Shown: piece after piece, positions 12,221-24,190 of the stretch | How the letters are laid out: each line of letters begins with the position of its first letter | Position numbering within the stretch: the first letter of the stretch is position 1 | DNA from: Humulus lupulus | Lineage: Eukaryota > Streptophyta > Magnoliopsida > Rosales > Cannabaceae | DNA length: 64,000 nt | Assembly: GCF_963169125.1 (NCBI RefSeq) | Contig: NC_084800.1 | Span: 56,590,866-56,654,865 of the forward strand | Direction: 5' to 3' | Notes under the pieces: generated by a model | What the model was told of the DNA's origin: nothing | Seen by the model: only the letters and a program-made list of their open reading frames with translations | Database searches by the model: none | Made by a program: the position numbers and the translations under genes

Positions 12221-12888
12221 GATTGAAGTTACCATAAAATGAAGTCAAAAGGATCTGCATCATTTAATTTATGCTTTAGCTAAGCTTACTATGTACTATG
12301 TACTATGAGTCTATGAGTAGGAAAAAAAGAAGAGAAATAAAAAATTTAGGGAAAGTAAATGCATATATAGTGTATCCAACAAATGATAATCTAAATAATG
12401 ACTTTGGTTGACTTGAGCAAGATAAACAGATGAAAATTGACAGAAATTGGCCACTTGTAAATTTGTCAACCAAATTATATGCAATATGATCTCATGGTCG
12501 GCAACAGTAGTTAAGAAAGGCATATAGGACCACTAAAAGGGAGCAAAACAGAAAACATACGTTATAATCCGAGGTAGCCAGATGCAGCTCATTTGGACAC
12601 AGTTCTGCCGGCTGCCATAGTAGTTTTGGTGTCCCCCTCAAACTCTACGTGGTTGGCCAAACTATTGACTAAGGCATTACCTTACATGATTAAAGAAAAA
12701 GACACATAAATTACAAGGAAAAACTTGTTTGTTTTTTTGTTACTGATGAATTTCACTAGAATCATCAGCTTGACTACACATTGAACAGAAAATGATTGTC
12801 TTTATTCAAATATAAAGGAAGGTTCAAACATTGACAGCTCTAGCTTTAAAAGATAAGATTCAATCATACATATTGATGCACTTGTCTA
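12221..12888. other. Intergenic region between the FMO1 remnant and PrxQ
   Basis: Duplicate of 7590-8262. It holds the 3' flanks of the two converging coding units and no additional gene. Confidence 0.6.
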
Positions 12889-13047
12889 CATCAATGGTAA
12901 AACGATGTACAACTAAAAGATGATACAAAAGGATTCAGATGCTTTTAAGTATTTTGAGAGTCTCATCAACGGCAAAACGATGTACAACTAAAAGACGATA
13001 CAAGAGGATTCAAATGCTTTTAAGTATTTTGAGAGTCTCATCAATGT
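12889..13047. repeat. 75-bp tandem repeat across the PrxQ stop codon
   Basis: Two units of 75 bp (AACGATGTAC starts at 12901 and again at 12976) span the 3' end of PrxQ. Each unit holds, on the - strand, the codons for DETLKILKSI and the stop, so the 3' untranslated region contains an in-phase copy of the protein's C-terminus. Translation ends at the first stop (13010-13012). The same repeat lies at about 8263-8420 in unit 1, so it predates the segmental duplication. Confidence 0.85.
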
Positions 13048-14605
13048 GCTTTTCAGGTTGGAACTGGTTGTTGTAGACGAGTTGGACAACTCCATTCTTG
13101 TCAAGAACGTATGTCTCTCTCCCAGGCAATGTTCCAAACAGATCCCCTGGCACACCCCATTCTTTTCTCACCTTGTTACCTTCATCGGCTAGTAATGTGT
13201 AAGGAAGTTTATATTTCTTTGCGAATGCCTACATACAGCACATTTACTTTTGTCATCAGAATTCAAGTATGAGTAGCTATTATGACAAGTTTAAACTTCG
13301 TAATATCAGAAAAATATGTAGCTAACAAGTATCAAGGCTTGTATTTTTCAATCCATTTTGTTAGATATAAGCTTAGGAACATCTTATTTGAATACTAGTT
13401 TGAGACTTTCTACTTTTAAATAAATCAAAAGCCCACATGTTGACATAGCTTCTAATTTTCTAATATATCTTTGGTGTCATCTAACTAGAGTTTGCAGGTG
13501 ATAATACAGGCTATAAAGACACCCCCACACACACACACACACATATTCAGTAACCATATGGGGTCTTCCGTGTCTTGTACAAGTACAGGAATAGTGTTTA
13601 AAAAGAGTAACATCACTAGATATTATGGAGTTCAAACAATTTGAAATATAGGGTGGAATTGATTACTCAGATTTGGGTTGCGACAATGAATAAAGTTGTG
13701 CACTTTTGAAATTATGGTCATTCTTACAATTTAGATGACAAAGAAAATCCAGTAGTTTCAGTTTAATTTTTTTACCTTGTGTGAGTTTACATCATCACCA
13801 CTTATACCGATTACCTCTGCTCCAGCTTTCTTAAACTTCTCATAAGAATCCCTAAATGCACAAGCCTGAGGAGAATATCAATTGATCAGACAATGCTATA
13901 GATTTAATCGCACCACAAAATTAATGGGTGGTAGCAATATTTTAAAGTGACTAAAGAGAATAATTTTTTTTATAGCAGTGAATACAGATTCCAGCTTGCC
14001 ACTAACATTAAAAAATGGCAATGTTTTATGACAAAGTATGGTAATTGGTGTGCTTAAAGCTACATTGGAAATTATGCACTTAAAATTCAAAGGGTACCTA
14101 TATATATATGTATATATATATATATGTATATCCGTGTGGGTATATAAGCACCTGTTTAGTGCAGCCGGGGGTCTCATCAGCAGGGTAAAAATAGACAATT
14201 ACAGGTTTCCCTTTGAATTTGGAAAGGTTCACATTCTTTCCATCCTGATCTTTCAAGGTAAAGGGTGGTGGTGCCGAACCCTTTTTCACCTTAAGTAATA
14301 AAAAACAAACTAAAAACTCGTCAATTATTTAAAAAGAAAAAAAAAAGTAAAGAAAACCCATTGGAGAAACAAAAGTGACACTCTAGTAGTATATGCAAAT
14401 GGCAATGTACCTTGGCGAAAACGACATTCTTGGTGGAAGATGAAAGTGGGATTGTTGTAGAAGTAGAATAGGAGAGCCTCGTACCATAAAACTGAGAGTG
14501 AGATGATTTGGAGAAGATTTTGAGGGTTTGGGAAAATAGGTCTTTACGAGTTTGGGGAGGAAGCACAGGAGGGAGTGAGTGCCTAGGAAGAGAAAGTGAA
14601 GCCAT
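13010..14605 (-). CDS. PRXQ: Peroxiredoxin Q, chloroplastic (intact copy)
   Basis: Exons on the - strand are 14605-14411 (65 codons), 14289-14152 (46), 13865-13776 (30) and 13228-13010 (72 plus stop), total 213 aa. All introns are GT-AG and phase 0. The first ~65 residues are Ser/Thr-rich and poor in acidic residues, as in a chloroplast transit peptide. The mature part starts near VKKGSAPPPFTLKDQDGK. The peroxidatic Cys of TPGCTKQ is residue 108 and the resolving Cys of ACAFRDSY is residue 113; this five-residue spacing is the PrxQ hallmark. Further conserved blocks are VIGISGDD and LPGRETYVLDKNG. The enzyme reduces peroxides with thioredoxin in the chloroplast. Exons 3-4 lie in duplicated unit 2, exons 1-2 in unique DNA. 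Length and motif order match the known family. Confidence 0.94.
14098..14131. repeat. TA/TG microsatellite in PrxQ intron 2
   Basis: An alternating TATATATATG-type run sits 2-3 bp beyond the point where the two 4-kb duplicated units stop matching (14095), and about 20 bp beyond PrxQ exon 2 on the genomic map (exon edge 14152). Confidence 0.85.
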
Positions 14606-15703
14606 GAGAATGTGTGAGAGAGAAGAAGTATCAAGTGATGATTTGAAGAGCGTTGTTTGTTTTAGTAGTAGACAGCAGTTTGGGATTTTAATCAGATTAT
14701 GTTTGGAGGAAGATAAGGGAAGAACGAAGAAGATGGATGGGGATTTAAGATTGGCTTTTTTGTGTGGACGATTTTTGACCCCATGCTCTCTTCCCCACTA
14801 GCATGTTTTTGGTTTGGACTTTGGGTTAGGGGTTCATTTAAGTCATGTGAAGACAACTAATAAGAAAATAGACAAATAGGGTTTTTGCCCCGTAATTATG
14901 ATCAATAACTATGTTAATTCGTATTATTGCGTTAGGGGAAAATGCGATTTCAATAAGATATAATTATACTCAAAACAAACACAACATGATTAAATAATAA
15001 ATTGGAACACGATATATTTATAAGGTTAACCTATGACACAATACATTTAACTCATATTCAAATCGTGCTAACCTTACATGACACGTTTTTATTTTAGACA
15101 TATTTAATCGACATAGATAAACTAAATATGATAAATAGATATAAACAAGTCATTTTAACATATATAACACCTATTTATATGTTACATATGTTAATTTTAA
15201 CCTATGTAATCAACTCAAATTTAATACATAAATTTAATATTCAAAGTATAAGATACCATGCACTAAAATACAATATTATATATTATTAAATAGGTTACGT
15301 TTAGGTTAACATATTTATAAACTATTTGGTAATTTATACTTAATCGTGTTAAATGGATCAATTTTAGGTTTAGCGAGTTAACTTGGTTTTAACCTAAAAT
15401 ATAATCGTGTCTAATCGGGTTTAACCTATTTTGCCCCGTACTTGTTTATACTAAACCCAAACCTGCTAATTTCGTGTTGTTTACGAGTCGTTATCGTGTC
15501 GTGACCTATATTGTCAGTCTTAGGTCAGTGTGGTATTTGTTGAGCTTTGTCCTTGAATTTGCGTGGTAAAAATTTCTCAAACAACAAAACCATTGAAAAT
15601 GTGTATTTTCTTATGCATTCAGATCTTTTTTTAACATTTGTTAGATGTAGCACTTATGACAATTTTCAAAACTACATATCTACATTCTTTGAGACAATAT
15701 TTA
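14606..15703. other. PrxQ upstream region, then degenerate repeat DNA
   Basis: The first ~200 bp hold the PrxQ leader and promoter on the - strand. From about 14930 to 15530 the sequence has words such as AACCTAT, AATCGTG and TCGTGTCGTGACC, and ends near CGTGTTGTTTACGAGTCG. This resembles a widespread non-coding plant repeat, but I could not define its ends. No gene was seen. Confidence 0.4.
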
Positions 15704-15888
15704 TAGTGTTGCTATTTTGCATCTTCAGGTGTCCAACACCACATCTGGTGGCAGCCTATAGTTGGTTAGCGATATCTCATAATTGTTATTAAAATAAAAT
15801 GTGTGGGACCCGATATTGTATTACACCAATAGTGGTATGCCACTTCCTTATAGTGTTAACACCACTAGTGTCCCTTAGCAATTATCAT
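15704..15888. mobile_element. MITE-like repeat, family also at 52944
   Basis: This segment of about 185 bp starts TAGTGTTGCTATTT and ends CCCTTAGCAATTATC. It contains the landmarks GGTTAGCGATATCTCATAAT, TGTGGGACCCGATATT and CACCACTAGTGTCCC. A second copy with the same order of landmarks lies at 52944-53107. The ends (GTTGCTA / TAGCAAT) form a short inverted repeat. Confidence 0.6.
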
Positions 15889-16941
15889 ATTTATATGTTT
15901 GACACTAATAAATTTGATTTCGTTTAGTTTCTTTAGTTAAATAGACTCTCATACTGTAACTATGTTTGTGATCACATCAACAAACGTTCAAACAATGAAC
16001 AAAATGCAATATAAAGGGTGTGTTTTCAATAATTACTATAGTTTGGGGTTTTTTGTCATATTAAAAATTTCGAAGGGCAAAACTCTACAAAAATTATAAC
16101 TCGGGGAAAAATCATATTTGTCCTAAGAAAAAAGCTTTAATTTAAGGAAAATTATGTATTAATACATAATTTTCAAATCAATTTTATTTTGCCACAAAAA
16201 AAATAATTACAAATTTAATGATAATTTTATTTATTTATTTACATTTATAGTATTTTTTAAAATTAATGTTACCCTATTAATTGATTATATAATTTTTTTT
16301 TGACAAATCACCAAATACTCGTTGATATAAATTATGAAGTACAATGATCATAATACAAGGTGGATACTCGTTTTTTATATGTAATGCATACCTAACATGA
16401 AAGATGTACATTCAGAAAGACAAATAACAAGGATCTAAAGTTTCTAATAATACACCTCCATTATAGAGGAGAGAATAGAGTAAGTTATTGAAGCCGACTC
16501 TATGAAACTAAATAAGAGAAGCATTAAAAATGCAAAAGAAAGCTTTGACTTCCACGCTTTTACCATCAAGATGAAAGACTTCATCAACGGAGGGCACTAA
16601 ATTTGAAGAAGAATTAGACAGTTTTCATTACTTGTTTTAACTGAATAAAGAAAACATATATTAGTAATTCAAAATTAAATGAATGATGAAAAAAATACAA
16701 GAAAATAAATAATAACTTTATGAAACAATAAAAGAACTACACCAATAATTTGTTTTAAAATTAACTTGAAAGCACAGAAAAAGTAAAATCTTTTCTACAA
16801 TATGCAGTTGGTGTCATCAGTAGTTCCTTCCAACCTCGTAACTCAATCAGGTAACATACCACAGAACGAGCAATAACAAATAACTTTGACTAATAATAAT
16901 AATAATAATTAAACAATGATAAAATAATATGAATAGTGTTA
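15889..16941. other. AT-rich intergenic DNA
   Basis: No gene, RNA or element with definable ends is visible. Simple AT-rich runs and an AAT trinucleotide stretch near 16890-16910 are present. Confidence 0.5.
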
Positions 16942-18843
16942 GAGCAAGTGCAATGCAACGGGATTACGACATTTATATGTCGTGTGACTGCATATAAGTC
17001 TCCAACCAAACGACAGTTAATCCCCTATTTAGTCGTAGATGAACAGTGCCACAACATATATGCTGTGCATTGTTTACACGGCAAAATATATATATTTTTT
17101 ATATATATATTATATCTCTTTTTAAAAGTAAATATATTTACATCCTATATATCTTCTATATAATAAGTGTATAGATAATGAAAATTTTTGGTTTTAATAG
17201 TTTTTTATTTTTTTATGTTAACTCTAACGGAATATTCTTATATTTAACCAAATATTATTATATTTAATGACAGTTTGTAAACACTTAAACTTAAATAAAA
17301 TAAAATAAATAATTAAACAAATTAAAATAAGATAATTTTAAGGTATTTTAGAATAATAATTATTTAAAAATAATAAATAATTAAACAAATTAAAATATGA
17401 TATTTTTTAGATATTTTACAATGATAATTATTTAAAAATAATAAATAATTAAACAAATTAAAATAAGATATTTTACAATAATAATTATTTAAAAATAATA
17501 AAATTATAGGTTTTATAACTTAAATAAAATTTAATAAAACTTAAACTCACTTATTTGAATAATATCATATTAAACATATAATATAATCTACTATCAATTA
17601 GCAGCAAATTACTTTTTTAAAACATATAATATAAAATCTCTTGTTATTACTCTCAAATTCAAAAACTAGAACAAACATAAACTTAAACAAAAATAAATAA
17701 ATAAATTATTTAATTAAAATAAGATATTTATTTGAAATTTATATGACATTAATATAAATTTAATAAAAATAATTTATAAATTCTATAAAAAAACTAAGCA
17801 AACGTGCATATTGCACGTTAATTGTATCTAGTATATATAAACATATGAGTATTATTTTGGTCTATGTTTTATGTTGAGTTTTTTAAATTATAAATACACA
17901 TGTAATTTAATTTTCTAAATAAAATTTAAAATATTTCATATTTAATTTTTTATATAATTTATTTTAATTTGTGTATGAAAACTCTTACTCTACACTATAA
18001 GAAAATAAAATTAACATTGAAATTGATTAAAGATACAAAAGATAATTAAAATATTACAAACTTACATTCTAATATTAAAATCAAACACACCAAACATAAA
18101 ATGGAAAGCAACAATATATATATATAGAACACATGACAAACTAAGACATACTTCTAATAATTTTAAAAATTATTCTTGGTTCCGCCAAGATAGTCATAAT
18201 ATTGACTATAATCTTGTGAATGATTTTGAGATCGTTGATGTTCATATTCAATTCATTCTCCTTGTTCTTCTTCATATTGAGATCAACTGAGATGCTTGAT
18301 ATTAAGATCCCTGATATTGAGATCATTCTCCTTATGGGTAATGACGATGCTCAATTTCAAGAATTTCTAGCTCGACATAGAAAAATCAAAGACAATGATA
18401 CTCACATTGCACTTTGAAATGCATTAATTGAACACTTGTGGGACGAATATAGTATCGAAAAATTAGTTTAATTTAATTAATATTTCAAGGGTGTGTTATA
18501 TTTTAGAGTTAATTGAATGTATTTTATTTTAGTAGTGTAATATTTAAATAGGAAAATGTAATGTGTTATTATAATTTTCAAGTTTTAATATTTATGAAAT
18601 AAGTTTCATGTAATTAATAATAACATTTTTACTTAATTGATTAATTAAATAAATAAATGATAAAATAATATAATAATAAAAAGTATATTCTATTTTATTA
18701 AAAAATAATATAATAATAAAAAATATATTTTTTGGTGTAATTTTTAGTGTTGTAGTTGGAATGGGAAAAAAAAATGGTATTAAGATTCCTTAGTTTTGGT
18801 GTTGGTGCAACACCATGTATAGTGTTGTGGGTTGGAGATGCTC
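16942..18843 (+). mobile_element. PIF/Harbinger-like element remnant with a nested Helitron
   Basis: The ends are GAGCAAGTGCAATGC (left) and GGTTGGAGATGCTC (right), an imperfect terminal inverted repeat. Each is flanked by TTA (16939-16941 and 18844-18846), the PIF/Harbinger target duplication. Inside, at about 18340-18470 (+), the frame reads FQEFLARHRKIKDNDTHIAL, a stop, then NALIEHLWDEY. Its pattern (H...R.....THI.L...LIEHLW) matches the C-terminus of plant PIF/Harbinger transposases as I know it. The rest of the transposase is gone. A family A Helitron (17152-17831) has inserted into the left part. Confidence 0.6.
17152..17831 (+). mobile_element. Non-autonomous Helitron, family A copy 2
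   Basis: The 5' end TCTTCTATATAATAAGTG is preceded by A. The 3' end has the palindrome AACGTGCATATTGCACGTT, then 8 bp, then CTAG followed by T (17832). Insertion between A and T without target duplication, plus the hairpin-CTRR end, defines a Helitron. At 680 bp it is non-coding. Internal ACAAT(A/G)ATAATTATTTAAAAA blocks are shared with copies 1, 3 and 4. Confidence 0.75.
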
Positions 18844-18846
18844 TTA

Positions 18847-20371
18847 GCTCATGAAAATTGGAAATATTTAAATTTCCAAATATTTAAGTAAAACATATAT
18901 ATAAATATCTTCACATAACTAATTATTAAATTATTAAATAAAATATTAATCTCTATATAGCAAACTATTGAACCAATTAAACAAAACATGTTTTATTATT
19001 AATTAATATAAAATTATAGGAAAAGATTACGGTTGACAAAAGTTAGTTTCTAGTTATAAATTCTAATTTTTCACCATCACAATGTATATTGTAGGAATTT
19101 AGAATATCCCACAAATTTTCAAAAAATTTTGAATAATTAATTTTCGGCACCGTAAATTATTTAGAATTTCTTGAAACTTTGTGGGATGTTCTAAATGACT
19201 CCAATATATAATATCATAACGAAAATTTTGAATTTATAACTATATACATGCCGAAACCAACTTTTATCAATATCAGTGTAAAGCTGTAAATACCATAGTC
19301 GTCCCTAAAATTATATTGATATGTATAATATTAATAATAATAAATAACATATTGAAATAATACAACTACTAGGAATTAATATAACTTAATAAAACTAATA
19401 TTGTAAATAAAACTAACTTTGTAAAAAAAATAAAAATATAATGTCACACTATAAAATTCATATATAAATATTGATAACAATAATTATAATAATAGTAAAT
19501 CAATTAAATATGACATAAAATATCCTAAATGAGTTTAAATTAAATAAAGTTGAGAAAAAAATTATAAATAAATAGTAAAGTTGCTAGAACGTATAAAACA
19601 ACATTTAAAAGTTAAATTTAAATTTTGTAAAAAAATAATAATAAAAAAAATATTTATCCAAAAATAACTCACTTAAATAATTGTAAATCATAACGTTTCA
19701 AATTAATGAATAACCGTTGAAATAACTAATTGAAGTCACGATCTCTCTGAAATCAAATAACAATTATACAATTGAAACTAATAAATAAATTGTAAGATTT
19801 TTTTTATAAAATAAATCCAATAAAATAACTAACTTATAACTACCAAATTAAAAGCAGCTAAAAAATTAAACGTACTCACCTGTTTCAATCGATTCCAAAC
19901 TACATATTGGTAGAAAAATATTTCAGGAAAAGTTGGTAAACACGTCAAAACAAAACTGTAATTTTTTTTTTCACAAACAATTTGATTAAATGCACATATA
20001 ATTTGCTTATGTTTATAGAACTCTTAAGATGCATAAAAGAGATGATTCAAAAGCAACATTTAGAGAAACAGAACTCTTTAACTGTACAAATAAAATACCA
20101 ATGGAAAAGAGAACATATCTTAGATGAGAACCTACCTTAGGATAAAATAAAATCAGAATATGTTGAACTTGTAAAATAATAAAAAATTCAACTCATGACC
20201 TTGCTTCGTTTCTTTGGGCCATACCCAGGTCTACTAATCGATGATAAGAAATTTTATGAAAAAATAACAAACTTACTTAGAATTCAGTTGAACCACTTAA
20301 CTACATAGCAGCAGGTGCAGAAATGTGCCTTTTTCCAAGTTGGGACCATAATGACCCTTGTATATGTTTAG
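18847..20371. other. AT-rich intergenic DNA with one MITE
   Basis: Apart from the inverted-repeat element at 19027-19282 there is no recognisable feature. A slightly less AT-rich patch at 20100-20340 shows no frame that I can assign. Confidence 0.45.
19027..19282. mobile_element. MITE-like inverted-repeat element, about 256 bp
   Basis: The left arm contains TTGACAAAAGTTAGTTTC and AGTTATAAATTC. The right arm, read in reverse complement, contains TTGATAAAAGTTGGTTTC and AGTTATAAATTC in the same order, so long imperfect arms surround a core with TGTGGGATGTTCTAAA. The element is non-coding. Target duplication and family were not determined. Confidence 0.55.
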
Positions 20372-21544
20372 TGTAACATGCCGGCCTTGATGGCATGTTA
20401 CAAGCTAGGATGGCGCTCGGTCAGATGCGCACGCGAGGGTGCAGGCTGGTGAGCATGCTGATGCCTAGTTTGTACGGCAGTGACATTTTCGTAAATATCT
20501 TCAATATTGCCCGGAAATGGACGGGACTTGGTAAGTTCCATATTGAAGGGTCAATGAACGCAATGGTACGATTGGATTTGGGAGATTCGGAGAATTGGCG
20601 AGCTGGAAGCCAAATAGGTCTCCCAAGCAAAAATCATATATGTTCTTGGTAGAAGGCTAAAAGCTCAGAACGCTCTTTGTAGGGGGAGCACCTGGTGTCA
20701 GCTCTCCACCACCCCCTGGCGCAGGTGCGTCAAGTGAGCTACTACTAGTTGGGAGGACTAGTAGGGCGGGCATATGAGGACCACGAGGGGACTCATTGTC
20801 TCCATGAGTAGGAGTACTCATGGACATTACCGGGCCGCCCCGGTAGTGCGTCGAAGTATGCTGCCAGAGGTTTAAGGATACGGTTCCCTTGGCTTGCCGG
20901 GATGCCGCTTGCATGGAACGTGGCCCAAACCTTCGAGAGATGTCGTGGTGCGCCATGGCCACGAATCGATACACGAGATGGCACGTGAAGTCATTCATGG
21001 GACTTGTTAGCATGCAAGCATTGGAGGGTGCACTATGCTTGAGTAGGACAGAGGTCCAGTGTATGCTACTAGTTTGGCAGCCAGTCTCGAGGGCCTGCCA
21101 ACATGCACGATGGTATGGTGTCTTGAGGATTGGACCATGGACGTATGGGAGTCATTGGTCTGTGACGTGAGCTAATCGGATAGTATCGAATGGGACATGA
21201 TGGGAGGTGTTGGCACGTCAGCTTGGTGTTGGCTCTTAGCCACACATGCTACCTTGACTTGCGAATGTCTGGGTGGGCATCGGTGTTGGGATTTGCCTCG
21301 CCATAGTGAGAACCTATGGACAGTGTGAGTGTCTTGGCTAGATAGCCTTGATGCATGATTGCACTCATAGATGCTGAAGAGCATGACTCGACGAGAGTTG
21401 TTCGAGAGACGGAAGTGTGCAGAGGCACACGGTCGCGCAAAAAATGTGCCCATTGTTATTCGAATGGTTGGAAGGCTGACCTTGGCTCAGAGGAGTCAAG
21501 GTGCCACACGGGCATTTCCGCTGTCAAAATGTCAGCCCGTGACA
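20372..21544 (+). repeat. 5' LTR of the LARD-like element
   Basis: The LTR has TG...CA ends. By hand I count about 20 substitutions against the 3' LTR (around 98.3% identity), mostly G/A and C/T transitions, as expected from methylated cytosines. The short reading frames on both strands are repeated identically in both LTRs and show no coding character. Confidence 0.93.
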
Positions 21545-21546
21545 GT

Positions 21547-21559
21547 TGGTATCAGAGCC
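21547..21559 (+). other. Primer binding site, initiator Met-tRNA type
   Basis: TGGTATCAGAGCC, two bases after the 5' LTR, is complementary to the 3' end of plant initiator methionine tRNA. Confidence 0.9.
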
Positions 21560-24190
21560 AGGTTCATCTCAAGTTGGGGTGAACCTGGTTGGCCCATCCT
21601 AGAAAGGATGTAGGCGTGTTGAAGGACCATAAGGGTCTAGATGCTTGGACAGATGTCGTTGAGCCTTTTAGTCACCTAGAAAGGATCAGTAGGCTGAGAC
21701 GGGATGAGACTTGGTTGCTCTTCTTCGTGGGAATACTAGACATCCTAGATAGGGGACAAGTTATGGTTGCTTCGAATCAGAAAGTTCAGTGATGCTAGAA
21801 AGACAACAACCACGTGCAATTATGGAGAGGTGCTACAAAAGTGTTAGAACTCATTGACATGAGACAAGGTTTGATCGAGAGGTCAAGGTTTTATGCTTGG
21901 TTCACTAGTTCAGGTTTGCCTGAGTGACAGTGTAAGTCGCGTGGAGCGCTGTTGTTGAAAAGGGAACTTGTACGCAAGAGTGGGTAAGCATAATGGTGGC
22001 CGTCAGATGCTTGTCAGTCACGACAGAAGTAGAGAGTGGATAGCTTTAGGGAACTAGATAAAGATGAACATGGAATGCTTTAGTTGCTACTTGTGTGCCA
22101 AATGGCATCACAGGGAGACCAAGGTGGCCGTGGCCGCTATCGTCAGAGGGCAGTCATACTTGGAGGTGTCTACATGTTATCTTGTTTCGCCCAAGAAGGG
22201 AGGCGCCGAGACAATTGAGTGGGACGTGTTGGCTCACACAGATGTTATCTTGTGTGAGCAACACTAAGGCATTGTAAGATATGCTATGTTGTGGAATATA
22301 TGCATCATAGGCCAACAGGGCCGAGTAGACCGCGCGCAGTGGTCAGAATAGTACTAGAGTTTCGAGAGCACTGGAGGGCCGCGTCAAGGAAACTTAGTAC
22401 TACAAGAAGGCTTAAGGAGGCAGAGATGGTGCTTGAGCTTCAATGTGGGCCGGAGGGCCTTGCTATTGGGACTTAGTGATCATAGAAGCCGAGAGAAGCT
22501 GCCCGGTGGGGCGAGATGCTAGTATAGAGCAATTGGATAGCTATGTGGACGGTGCATGCATAGGGGAATCGACAGTGGTTGACTCGAGAGTCACATCCTA
22601 CGGGGGGAACTTCTAGATTTGTTGTGTGCATGAAAACTTGGGGCGGTCAGACGTTCTTGCGTGTGGGCAAGTTGTCGAGGATGCCAACAGTTGAAGTGGG
22701 GGAGAGACCTTCACGGTTCAAACATCCAAATAGCAGACCAATGTTCCATTACAAAAGCATCGAGATGAGTTATCATGGAGATCGTTAGTTGTTCAGAATG
22801 TAAAGTCAAGGAGACTCAGAGACAAAGACAGAGCCAGTTACCTAGGGTGAAAGTCGTCAAGACTCAGGTACTAAGGTAACATCAGTGCAACGTTTGCCTA
22901 AGGTGAAAGTCAACAGGACTCAGGTACTAAGGCAACGTAGAGATGTCGAGGGGCGAAGATTCAGAATGGCTGACACATTAGTTCAACATCATCTTCAAAA
23001 GTGATAAATGGAACGAGGGACTGCACGAGAAAAGCGGTTAGCTTGCTAGCTATACCTTGAGAGGTACACCTTGAGAAGAGAAGTTATTCCCAAGTTGAAG
23101 TGGGGGAGCCCACTAATTCATATGTTCGAAGGGTCAGGGTACTTGTTCAGTTTTGGTGTGTGAATCTAAAGAGAAACACAACAACAGATGGGTTGTACAG
23201 TGCGAAGACATGCATGACTGATGCGAGTAGGTCAGGTGACCAATTGAAACTGCAGATAGGCAGTATGCATGGGCGTAGGCTGAGACCAAGATTGGGCAGG
23301 TTTTGCAGCATGTTATGGGACATGCTTAATGTTTTATGGGGACACGTGTTGATGAGAACACAAGCCGAATGATTCAGAGAACATATGCCGAAGGGAGATA
23401 GCGGATTGGGACAACTTCAGACCTCAAGGGTGAGGTAAAGTGCAGTCAAGTTGATCAAGATTCAACAGGCCAACTAGAGTTAGGCAAGGTTGATTTGGGG
23501 GCAGAACTTGAGGCACGATGCTGAGAGTCAGCATGAGCACGAGCCAGAAGGCAATGCAGTGGTTTCGAATGATGTCAGATCATTGACCACATTGTAGAAG
23601 CTCAGAGTAGCAGTTATGGTTATGGTCAGGAGTGGCCATTTCGCATCAAGCCATGGGTATGCAGTAATGCCGGAGGGCCAAAAGTCTGAGAGACTACTTC
23701 GCGAAGTCTGTGTGCAAGGATGCACTAGATACTGCATAAAGGCTACAGTTGGCATGAATGCCACATTGAAGAGAGACATGCCTTCAATGGAAGGATGTTT
23801 CGTAGGTGCCGTTGGGAACGGTTGGTTTGCGAACCTCACCCTGAGAGGGGGGGGGGGGGGTGCACCTTAATTTCCTCCTTGTCAATAAGAGAGTAGGCAT
23901 TGGAAGATTGGCGGGAAAACAACAATCAAAAGATGTGTTGGCTTTGGGGTCAGTGTTGCAAGGGCTGCTTGGTTGACTGGAGGAACATTGTGATGGACTC
24001 GGAGGAGTTCATGTGTGCAAGGAGTATTCGAGTGCAGCGGCACTACTTCATGGGAGGATTCTGAATAGCGATGGTGGCATGGGGTCCTTGATCGAGTCCA
24101 AGGGTGGACGTGGGAGATCATCACCAAGTTGGTGGTTCTACAGTGGTAGAGGGACTAGTGCAGACTCAAGATTCAGAAGAAGCATGGAGT
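21560..24190 (+). other. Internal non-coding region of the LARD-like element
   Basis: About 2.6 kb of GC-moderate DNA lacks any frame longer than about 100 aa on either strand and lacks retrotransposon protein motifs. It contains a 56-bp tandem repeat (22841-22936) and two internal copies of the polypurine-like word TTGAAGTGGGGGAG (22691-22704 and 23095-23108), which resemble the real tract before the 3' LTR. A run of about 13 G lies near 23847-23860. Confidence 0.7.
22841..22936 (+). repeat. 56-bp tandem repeat inside the LARD-like element
   Basis: CCTAGGGTGAAAGTC...GACTCAGGTACTAAGG starts at 22841 and repeats from 22897 with a few changes. Confidence 0.85.

Larger units (their letters stand above)
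10020..14095. repeat. Duplicated segment, unit 2
   Basis: This is the second copy (4.08 kb) of the segment at 5391-9420. It differs by scattered substitutions and a few indels, notably about 40 extra bp near 13285-13325 and a CA microsatellite expansion near 13522-13545. It carries the truncated FMO1 exons 3-5 and supplies exons 4 and 3 of the intact PrxQ gene. Homology ends at 14095, directly before a TA/TG microsatellite (14098-14131) in the PrxQ intron. Confidence 0.92.

Noticed and set aside
20657..21013. 118-aa and other frames on both strands of the GC-rich repeat (repeated at 25881-26237)
   Set aside because: They lie wholly inside the two LTRs, overlap on both strands and show no domain pattern. 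The higher GC content simply leaves fewer chance stops.
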